Shown here piece by piece: positions 42,502-48,661 of a DNA stretch of 48,661 bases. The position numbers and the translations under genes were made by a program. Every line of letters begins with the position of its first letter. Positions within the stretch are counted from its first letter, which is position 1. A model generated the notes under the pieces. That model saw only the letters and a program-made list of their open reading frames with translations, was not told the DNA's origin and ran no database searches. The stretch covers positions 29,698 to 78,358 of the forward strand of contig DBTT01000009.1 in NCBI GenBank assembly GCA_002307185.1, given 5' to 3'. This stretch comes from Bacteroidales bacterium UBA1309. Its GTDB lineage: Bacteria; Bacteroidota; Bacteroidia; Bacteroidales; Dysgonomonadaceae.

Positions 42502-43302
42502 ATGAAAAAAGCAATGCTATTTATCGCCGTCGCTGTGTCGGCTTTGTCTCTTAACGCTCAAACCGTGTATGTTCCCAACGGGACAAGCGGAATAGGTACT
42601 TCGTCAAACGGGAATGTGGGGGTGGGGACATCCTCGCCAGCCGGGAAGTTCCATGTTTATGGAGGTGATGCGTACCTATGGGGATTAAACCTCGGATTTG
42701 GCAATTCTATTGCTAAGATAACAACCGACGATGCTTCAAAGCCGCTATCCTTTCAAATAGCAGGTACGGAATACATGAGATTGTCGGAATCCGGATTCCT
42801 CGGAATCGGGATTACTCCCAGTGATGGGTTTAAATTGAAACTGAAAGGTATAGCAGGAATAGGACAATGGACGAATGGTACGGCCGTAATTGATGCTTAC
42901 AATGGGCTAGCCTTTTATGGATGCAACACTGCAAGTAACGGCATCGCTATAAACAGCGTCGGCTCCGTCGGCATCGGCACCACCGCCCCCGACCAGAAGC
43001 TCACCGTGAAGGGGAAGATCCATGCCGAGGAGGTGATCGTGGACCTCAACGTTCCCTTGGCCGATTACGTCTTCGGCAAGGACTACGAGCTGATGCCCCT
43101 GCACCAGGTGGACCAGTATGTGCAGGAGAACAGCCACCTGCCCGACATGCCCTCCGCCACCGAGGTGAAGGAAAAGGGGATGGGCGTGGGCGAGATGCAG
43201 AACAAGATGCTCCAGAAAATAGAAGAACTCACCCTCTACGTCATCCAGCAGGACAAGCGCATAAAGGCACTGGAAGAAGAAAACCAACGCCTCAAGAAAT
43301 AA
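42502..43302 (+). CDS. secreted tail-fibre-like protein with C-terminal coiled coil
   Basis: Secreted 266-residue protein with a signal peptide (MKKAMLFIAVAVSALSLNAQ). The mature part has repeated short GIGT-type units (SGIGTSSNGNVGVGTSSPAG; GSVGIGTTAPDQKLTVKG), as in phage tail fibres and trimeric beta-helical shafts. It then has KIHAEEVIVDLNVPLADYVF and a terminal coiled coil (MQNKMLQKIEELTLYVIQQD, KALEEENQRLKK). This layout resembles fibre proteins with a peptidase-S74-like chaperone region, but I see no clear catalytic Ser/Lys pair. The first half is AT-rich and the second half, from about 42955, is GC-rich, as if two pieces were joined. Function is unknown; it is probably a surface or shed fibre. 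Confidence 0.65.
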   Translation: MKKAMLFIAVAVSALSLNAQTVYVPNGTSGIGTSSNGNVGVGTSSPAGKFHVYGGDAYLWGLNLGFGNSIAKITTDDASKPLSFQIAGTEYMRLSESGFLGIGITPSDGFKLKLKGIAGIGQWTNGTAVIDAYNGLAFYGCNTASNGIAINSVGSVGIGTTAPDQKLTVKGKIHAEEVIVDLNVPLADYVFGKDYELMPLHQVDQYVQENSHLPDMPSATEVKEKGMGVGEMQNKMLQKIEELTLYVIQQDKRIKALEEENQRLKK

Positions 43303-43310
43303 GATGACTA

Positions 43311-43346
43311 TTGGCTGATAGCTAAAGGCTAACGGCTAATAGCTTC
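43311..43346. repeat. short GGCTAA-type tandem repeat
   Basis: Four near-repeats GGCTGATA-GCTAAA-GGCTAAC-GGCTAATA-GCTT follow the fibre-like gene by 8 bp. From memory, similar GCTAATAGC tracts occur as intergenic repeats in Bacteroidetes, but I could not verify that here. Confidence 0.45.
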
Positions 43347-43378
43347 CTGATTCATTAACCAACTAAAAACAAGAACTT

Positions 43379-43774
43379 ATGGCATTGTTTTATAACAAAG
43401 TGCAAAGGAAGAACCCGGCCAAACAGGACGAGCCGGGCAAGTGGTATCCCGTGTTGCGCAGCGTGACACAAGTGACTGAAAAGGAAGTGGGCAGGCGCAT
43501 CGCCGACGAGACCACCCTCAACCCCAAGGAGGCCGAAATGGCCATCTCGCAACTGTTGAAAGTACTCAAGGCCGAACTGCTGGCCGGAAACACCGTGAAG
43601 CTCGGCGACTGGGGCACCTTCTACCTCACCGTCAACAGCGAGGGAGTGCAAAAGGAAGAGGATGTCACCGCCATGCAGATCAAGCAGGTGAACATCAATT
43701 TCCTTGCCGGCAACGAGCTGCGCGAGGCATTGGACAAGGCCGAATTCAAGCCCGCATCCTCCCTCAGCGACTAA
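43379..43774 (+). CDS. HU-like DNA-binding protein (HU-HIG type)
   Basis: Bacteroides-type HU-related DNA-binding protein of 131 residues. The start MALFYNKVQRKNPAKQDEPG is typical of the HU-HIG family. The core reads VTEKEVGRRIADETTLNPKE (helical dimerisation part) and LKAELLAGNTVKLGDWGTFY (start of the DNA-clamping arm), where LGDWGTF is the family signature. A short acidic or polar tail ends SSLSD. These proteins bend DNA or act in nucleoid structure; several copies per genome are common, often near phage-like or surface-protein loci. It lies between the fibre-like gene and the hairpin repeats ahead of the RHS gene. Confidence 0.85.
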   Translation: MALFYNKVQRKNPAKQDEPGKWYPVLRSVTQVTEKEVGRRIADETTLNPKEAEMAISQLLKVLKAELLAGNTVKLGDWGTFYLTVNSEGVQKEEDVTAMQIKQVNINFLAGNELREALDKAEFKPASSLSD

Positions 43775-43785
43775 GCCGGGGGACT

Positions 43786-43898
43786 ATGCCCGTCCTACCT
43801 CCACCAGGACGGGCATGGTGCCATGGATAGGATGCCCGTCCTATCAAGCATAGGACGGGCATGGTGGGGGAGGTATCATCACCATCTAGCACGGGCAT
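43786..43898. repeat. tandem hairpins with a shared ATGCCCGTCCTA core
   Basis: Two perfect inverted repeats and a third half-site share one core. First: ATGCCCGTCCT (43786-43796) with AGGACGGGCAT (43806-43816), loop 9. Second: ATGCCCGTCCTAT (43832-43844) with ATAGGACGGGCAT (43850-43862), loop 5. A partial copy ACGGGCAT lies at 43891. The direct repeat AGGACGGGCATGGTG occurs at 43806 and 43852. There is no T tract, so it is not an ordinary terminator. It may be a protein-binding array, a repeat element or a recombination site in front of the RHS gene. Confidence 0.75.
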
Positions 43899-43967
43899 GT
43901 CTGGGGACAAAGCGGCAAAGAAAAGATAACGATAAAAATAAATTATTGTCATAACTCATCTAATCCA

Positions 43968-46883
43968 ATGAAACAAAAAACAATATACCTGTTGCTATTA
44001 ATTTTTATTCAATGCGTCATGGTCAATAGTCAGACAAACGTTCCCACGATAAAAGACCCGCGCGTGGAAGCTTTTACTATATTTGGGGACGTCCCCGTTT
44101 CCCATACGACTGGCGTCCCGGACATCTCCATCCCCCTATTCAATATCGAGTCGCACGGCTACACGTTGCCCGTCACCCTCAGGTACCATACCGCCATGGT
44201 GAAACCCCCGTACGACCACACGAATGTTGCCACGGGGTGGATACTGGAAGTCGGGGGCAGCGTAGTGCAAAATATCAAAAAAGAAAATGATTTTATGGGA
44301 TTGCGACCGGCCGATTGGAAAAATGATTATGATTTGGCAGACCCTACCTCGTCCGAAACCCAGATGTACGTGGTGAATGCCTATAATAAGGTTTACGACT
44401 GCGAATACGACATCTTTTCCTATTCCTTTCCGGGAAGTAGCGGCCAATTCGTCCTGGACAAGGAAAGCACTGGAAAATATGGCGTAACTTCCCTGTCCGA
44501 TCCCGGCTTGAAAGGGAATATCTCGGTAACCGTGTCTTCTTCCAGCGGAAGCTATACCATTAATAGCCTTGTTCTGAAAGCCGATAACGGATATAGGTAC
44601 AGCTATGAAAAAAAAACGTATGACCAAGTTTGGACCAATTTAAGCAAAAAGCCTTATTATATGCTTGATACCATATATTCTCCAAATGGGAATAGACTTT
44701 TTAATTTCTCATATTCTAGATATTACAATGCGACAACCCAGCTTAGCTTTAGAAATTACATTCTCAGCAAGGATTGGATTTATGTCACAAGTCCCTATGA
44801 AACAATACCCGAGGATCCTAATCCTATATATTCAACTTATGAAAGTCATCTTTTAGATGAGGATTGGGTGGGCTCCACCATAAATAAGGTAGGGTTCGAC
44901 AATGGTAGCCTTGATTTTACTTTGACAGACAATAACAGGCACATTGAAAAAATCACTTTGAAAGACTTGGACGGGAAACCCGTTAAAGAGGTCGTCTTTC
45001 AGGTTGACAGTTTTCCCGGGAGTGGCTACAGGTGCCTTGATAAAGTGATTTTAGAGGATAAGAACTCTGCTGAAATTTCGAAGTATTCGTTTGACTATTA
45101 TAATAAAACCTATTCCGTGAATAATTCAACGCTGAACCTTGACTATTTCGGGTATCTCACATTAGGGTATAGGCCTTCAGGCCTATTGGGGAAATTTATA
45201 GACATAGGGGAAAAAACATTTTCATACAGCTACATTACGCACGCAGGTATTGTCGTGTCAAGAAATATAACGTTGGGGCAAGATATAAATAAGGAGCCAA
45301 ACCTAAACATGACCGAGACCTACGCATTGAAATCGGTAACTTATCCTACAGGCGGAAAGACCGAGCTGGTTTATGGGTTGAACCAATATGTGGACCACTA
45401 TGTGGACAAATACCAAAACCCATGTATCAAAACAGGTGGAGGGTTACGGGTCGAAAAAATTATAAATTATGATATAAGCAATAACCAAACATCAGTTAAA
45501 ACTTATGAATACGAACCTGGAAGCGTCAATTTTTCATTTTCAAATGATGGAGATAATTTCAGGACAAATTACTCATTTTCGTTTGGAAGGACAGAATTTA
45601 TGTATATCAATAACGACATAATCAATCCGGAAAAGAACAAGGAAATACGGTACGGCAAGGTTACTGAATTTTCAGGGGATACAGGCTCTAACGTTGGCAA
45701 GACGGTTTACGAATACACCTTTTCAAACCCGCACGTATATAGGTCGTTGGCCGAGATATACAATCAGGATGAGCTTATCCTTGGAGGAAGCATGTGGGAA
45801 TATATCTCGGAATACAGAAATTGGGACAACGGACAACTGACCCAAAAAACGGCATTCAAGAACAATGGCAGCGGATATGACACCGTGTCGGTTGAAAAAT
45901 CTACCTATGTCAAAACCGACTTGAAAAAATACAATAATTTGCAGGTTTACCAGTATGCAAGCTATGGAACCGGTTCTGCTGATGTGAATCAGTATGAAGT
46001 TTGGAAATTAATTGATTCAATAAAGCCAACTCTTAACCCTGCTGTGCCCTTAATTCCATACAATTATGCCATCGTGGCCGGAGTTTCCCGCCTCACATCG
46101 AAGACAACGACACTGTACAATAACAATACTCCGGTTTCGACAACAGAACAATACTATTATAACAATGGGATGGACAAATTTATGACCGGAAAGAATGTTA
46201 CCAACAGTGATGCGGAAACCCAGAGTACATTCTATAAATATCCGTACGATTCTACGAGTGATGTTACCAACGAAATGACAAATAGAAATATGATTAGCCC
46301 TGTCATAGAAGAGATAACGCAAGTGAATGGAACGCAAGTGAAAGGTACAAAGCCAGACTATGGATTTGTAGGCTCCGACGGTTCCCTGTCGGACTTGAGT
46401 AGCGCTCCTTCCGCTTCACATATAGTGCCTTCCGCTGTTTATCAATGGAATAAAAGCGGATTTTACGAAAAAGAGTTGGCTTTAGACAGATATGACGATC
46501 TTGATAATTTATTACTGTATCACAAGAGGGATAATATCAGTACGTTTTTTATCTGGGGCTACAACAAACAATACCCCGTTGCTAAAATCGAAGGAGCCAC
46601 TTACGACGAAGTAAAAGCAGCTTTGGGCGGGATGATACCCGACTTGGGGAGCGGGACGCTTACCGCCTCCCAGGTTTCGACGTTGCGTAGCAGCTTGTCC
46701 TCCGCCCTCGTCACCACCTACACCTACCGCCCCCTCGTGGGAATGACCTCGGCCACCGCCCCCAATGGTGTCACCACCTACTACGAGTACGACACTTTCA
46801 ACCGCCTCAAGCGAACATACATCATCGAGAACGGGCAGCAGAAGACCATTCAAAGCTACGACTACCATTACCAGGGACAATGA
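43968..46883 (+). CDS. secreted RHS-like protein, first of a pair
   Basis: Exported 971-residue protein with a signal peptide (MKQKTIYLLLLIFIQCVMVN). The N-terminal region has the pattern of Bacteroidetes RHS proteins: FGDVPVSHTTGVPDISIPLF, then GYTLPVTLRYHTAMVKPPYD and GWILEVGGSVVQNIKKE. Many beta-strand and YxY elements follow, and the end has YD-type repeats (TTYTYRPLVGMTSATAPNG, TTYYEYDTFNRLKRT). It closes at SYDYHYQGQ right after that repeat, with no recognisable toxin domain. The first nine tenths are AT-rich; the last 260 bp, from about 46620, are GC-rich like the next gene. It probably works with the following RHS protein at the cell surface (inference). Function is unknown. Confidence 0.8.
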   Translation: MKQKTIYLLLLIFIQCVMVNSQTNVPTIKDPRVEAFTIFGDVPVSHTTGVPDISIPLFNIESHGYTLPVTLRYHTAMVKPPYDHTNVATGWILEVGGSVVQNIKKENDFMGLRPADWKNDYDLADPTSSETQMYVVNAYNKVYDCEYDIFSYSFPGSSGQFVLDKESTGKYGVTSLSDPGLKGNISVTVSSSSGSYTINSLVLKADNGYRYSYEKKTYDQVWTNLSKKPYYMLDTIYSPNGNRLFNFSYSRYYNATTQLSFRNYILSKDWIYVTSPYETIPEDPNPIYSTYESHLLDEDWVGSTINKVGFDNGSLDFTLTDNNRHIEKITLKDLDGKPVKEVVFQVDSFPGSGYRCLDKVILEDKNSAEISKYSFDYYNKTYSVNNSTLNLDYFGYLTLGYRPSGLLGKFIDIGEKTFSYSYITHAGIVVSRNITLGQDINKEPNLNMTETYALKSVTYPTGGKTELVYGLNQYVDHYVDKYQNPCIKTGGGLRVEKIINYDISNNQTSVKTYEYEPGSVNFSFSNDGDNFRTNYSFSFGRTEFMYINNDIINPEKNKEIRYGKVTEFSGDTGSNVGKTVYEYTFSNPHVYRSLAEIYNQDELILGGSMWEYISEYRNWDNGQLTQKTAFKNNGSGYDTVSVEKSTYVKTDLKKYNNLQVYQYASYGTGSADVNQYEVWKLIDSIKPTLNPAVPLIPYNYAIVAGVSRLTSKTTTLYNNNTPVSTTEQYYYNNGMDKFMTGKNVTNSDAETQSTFYKYPYDSTSDVTNEMTNRNMISPVIEEITQVNGTQVKGTKPDYGFVGSDGSLSDLSSAPSASHIVPSAVYQWNKSGFYEKELALDRYDDLDNLLLYHKRDNISTFFIWGYNKQYPVAKIEGATYDEVKAALGGMIPDLGSGTLTASQVSTLRSSLSSALVTTYTYRPLVGMTSATAPNGVTTYYEYDTFNRLKRTYIIENGQQKTIQSYDYHYQGQ

Positions 46884-46964
46884 TGGACGGATTGATTCAG
46901 TGATTCCGTCATTCAATAAATAACAAAGAACTCTGGGGTAAAAAACAAATAAGATAAAACGCTC

Positions 46965-48661
46965 ATGAAAAAATTCATTCATTTCTTTAGCATATTGCTT
47001 GCGTCAGCCCTCTCCCCCTCTTTTGGAGGGGGCTGGGGGGAGGTGTCCGCCCAGGTCAACCTCACGCTCTCCGCCCCGAGGACACAGGGCGGCACGGTGG
47101 TGGCAGCCTCGTCCATCACCCTCAAGCCCGGCTTCTCCTTCGCCGCATCTTCGGGGACAAGCCTGACCCTTAAGCTGGACGCCAACGCCAGCACGCCCTA
47201 CGAGTCGGGGACGCCTTCCCTTTCGCAGGGCCAGAACTACATCCTGACCCGCACCTACAAGACCGACGACGGCGCGGGCTACCTCGACCAGGTCCAGTAT
47301 TTCGACGGCCTGGGCCGCCCCGTTCAGACCGTCCAGCCGGGAATCACCCCTTCGGGGAAGGACCTGGTCACCTACCAGGAATACGACGCCTTCGGGCGCG
47401 AATCGAATGCCTGGCTGCCCGCCGCAATCAATGGAAACGGAGCTTTCCAGCCCCTGAGCCAGATCCAGGCCAACGCCCCGTCCCTTAACGGCGGCGACGG
47501 GCAGCCTTACTCCTATCCCGTTTACGAACCTTCCCCGCTCAACCGCGTGCAGCAGCAGTTCGGTCCGGGAGAGGCGTGGCACACGGCCGGCAAGTCGGTG
47601 AAGACGGAATACCTCACCAACAATGCCAGCTATCCCTGCATCATGTTCAGCGTTGCCTCCGCCGGATTGACCCAAGGGAGCAACTACCCCGACGGGCAGC
47701 TCTACGTCACCGAGACCGCCGACGAGGGGGGCGGCGTCTCCTACGAGTTCAAGGACAAGCTCGGGCAGGTGGTTCTCACCCGCCAGGTGAACGACGGGGT
47801 GAACCACGACACCTACTATGTGTATGACGATTTCGGAAACAAGCGGTATGTCCTTCCCCCGCTCGCCGTGGACAACCTTTCTGCCGGGCTGGGCGACGAC
47901 TCCGACATGATGAAAAAATATGCCTATGTTTACAAGTACGACTCCCGAAACCGCTGCATCCAGAAGCGGATCCCCGGCTGCGACTGGGCCTATTTCGTGT
48001 ATGACAAGGCCGACAGGCTGGCCATGGCCCAGGACGGCATCCAGCGGCCCGATTTCAAGTGGACGGTGTATAAATACGACAAGCTGGGGCGGATGCTGTA
48101 CTCGTCTGTGGTGCAGGACCGGCATGGATACAGCCTGGACAAGTGGGTGCAGCTGTTCAAGGACTGGGTAATAACCGAGGACTTCGTGATGCCAACATCC
48201 AGCGCCCCAACGGACAGTACCGGCTACACCCGGGGCTTTTTCTCGCAGCCGCACATTTACCCCACCCGCTTGCTCTCGGTGAACTACTACGACGACTACC
48301 GCTTCCTCGACCTGCTGCCAGCCGCCACCAAAACAGCCCTCCAGTATGCGGATGAATCAAGCTACGGCATCCGCTACGACAACGCGAAGGGACTGGTGAC
48401 GGGCATGCGCCAGTACCAGCTGGACGACTCCACCAAGTACACCGTCACCGCCACCTACTACGACTACCGGGGGCGGGTGGTGCAGACCAAGTCCACCAAC
48501 CACCTCGGGGGCATCGAGGCCGAATACATCGCCTACGACTTCACGGGACACCCCACCCAGAAGAAGCACGTCCACACCTCGCCCCAGGCCGGGACGGTGA
48601 CCGAACTCTACACCTACACCTACGACCACGCCGGGCGGCCCACCGAGACCCGCCACAAGCT
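46965..48661 (+). CDS. RHS/YD-repeat protein with DUF6443 N-terminus, cut by window end
   Basis: Open frame from the ATG at 46965 (MKKFIHFFSILLASALSP) to the last base, with no stop in 565 codons. After the signal peptide comes VNLTLSAPRTQGG and the DUF6443 region (RTYKTDDGAGYLDQVQYFDG, GLGRPVQTVQPG), then typical RHS/YD repeats: YDAFGRE, YDDFGNKR, KYDKLGRM, YYDYRGRVV, YDFTGHPT and TYDHAGRPT. Such proteins form hollow beta-shells that enclose a variable C-terminal domain, often a toxin; that part lies beyond the window. The gene is GC-rich throughout. The signal-peptide region contains an in-frame dispersed repeat at 47008-47044. The large opposite-strand frame here is a GC-driven shadow. Confidence 0.85.
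   Translation, partial: MKKFIHFFSILLASALSPSFGGGWGEVSAQVNLTLSAPRTQGGTVVAASSITLKPGFSFAASSGTSLTLKLDANASTPYESGTPSLSQGQNYILTRTYKTDDGAGYLDQVQYFDGLGRPVQTVQPGITPSGKDLVTYQEYDAFGRESNAWLPAAINGNGAFQPLSQIQANAPSLNGGDGQPYSYPVYEPSPLNRVQQQFGPGEAWHTAGKSVKTEYLTNNASYPCIMFSVASAGLTQGSNYPDGQLYVTETADEGGGVSYEFKDKLGQVVLTRQVNDGVNHDTYYVYDDFGNKRYVLPPLAVDNLSAGLGDDSDMMKKYAYVYKYDSRNRCIQKRIPGCDWAYFVYDKADRLAMAQDGIQRPDFKWTVYKYDKLGRMLYSSVVQDRHGYSLDKWVQLFKDWVITEDFVMPTSSAPTDSTGYTRGFFSQPHIYPTRLLSVNYYDDYRFLDLLPAATKTALQYADESSYGIRYDNAKGLVTGMRQYQLDDSTKYTVTATYYDYRGRVVQTKSTNHLGGIEAEYIAYDFTGHPTQKKHVHTSPQAGTVTELYTYTYDHAGRPTETRHK
47008..47044. repeat. GC-rich palindromic dispersed-type repeat inside the RHS signal-peptide region
   Basis: CCCCCTC-TTTTG-GAGGGGG (47014-47032) forms a 7-bp stem and is followed by CTGGGGGGAGGT. 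It is in frame, encoding ALSPSFGGGWGEV just after the hydrophobic core of the signal peptide. The CTCCCCCTC...GGAGGGGGCTGGGG pattern is, from memory, like a short repeat scattered in many Bacteroidetes genomes; only one copy is visible in this window. Confidence 0.6.

Noticed and set aside
43786..43898. CRISPR array
   Set aside because: Repeats are paired hairpin arms with a shared core, not evenly spaced direct repeats with unique spacers, and no cas gene is present.
47004..48254. 416-codon minus-strand frame opposite the last RHS gene
   Set aside because: It is Val/Gly/His-rich with no domain and lies wholly opposite a convincing YD-repeat gene; high GC in the third position produces such open antisense frames.

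Overview
The window looks like a chromosomal segment of a Bacteroidota (Bacteroidales-like) bacterium. The evidence is a TAnnTTTG-type -7 element ahead of many genes, an lpxC-fabZ fusion, the Bacteroidetes-restricted families DUF4251 and DUF6427, a Por-secretion (type IX) C-terminal sorting domain, a Bacteroides-type HU-like protein and DUF6443-type RHS proteins. No rRNA or tRNA gene was seen, so genus is not called. The first gene (prfC) and the last (an RHS protein) are cut by the window edges.

Layout. 1-1416: prfC without its N-terminus. 1426-9111: a cell-surface glycan/LPS-core region with a WaaP-like sugar kinase, five glycosyltransferases of GT2 and GT4 type, a NodB-type deacetylase and a GT9 heptosyltransferase-like protein, on alternating strands with overlapping or closely spaced divergent promoters. 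9122-16868: housekeeping genes, namely an adenine-deaminase-like amidohydrolase, a TlpA-like thioredoxin, pnp, a PLP aminotransferase, a candidate tiny ORF and glyS. 17010-20279: a minus-strand lipid A operon, lpxD - lpxC/fabZ - lpxA. 20419-23258: a minus-strand operon purD - DUF6427 - DUF4251. 23495-24562: a secreted YXWGXW protein with a low-complexity tail.

24789-27567 holds the most unusual unit. Three overlapping genes encode a SIMIBI/HypB-CobW-like GTPase with Cys motifs, a substrate-binding-protein-like polypeptide with no signal peptide, and an ABC ATPase with an extra N-terminal helical domain. There is no membrane permease, so this does not look like an ordinary transporter. It is my best candidate for an under-described system, possibly in metal-centre or cofactor maturation (inference).

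27765-40849: a small periplasmic protein, lepA, speA, a decayed IS3-type transposase remnant, a full-length ovoA (ovothiol biosynthesis), asnB and a secreted GH2 beta-galactosidase.

41207-48661 is compositionally different: GC-rich blocks alternate with AT-rich blocks inside single genes. It encodes a secreted protein with a type IX sorting tail, a tail-fibre-like secreted protein with a C-terminal coiled coil, an HU-like DNA-binding protein, an array of hairpin repeats, an RHS-like secreted protein and a second RHS (DUF6443) protein running off the end. A GC-rich palindromic dispersed repeat sits in frame inside the signal-peptide region of the last gene. This is a mosaic accessory (RHS) locus.
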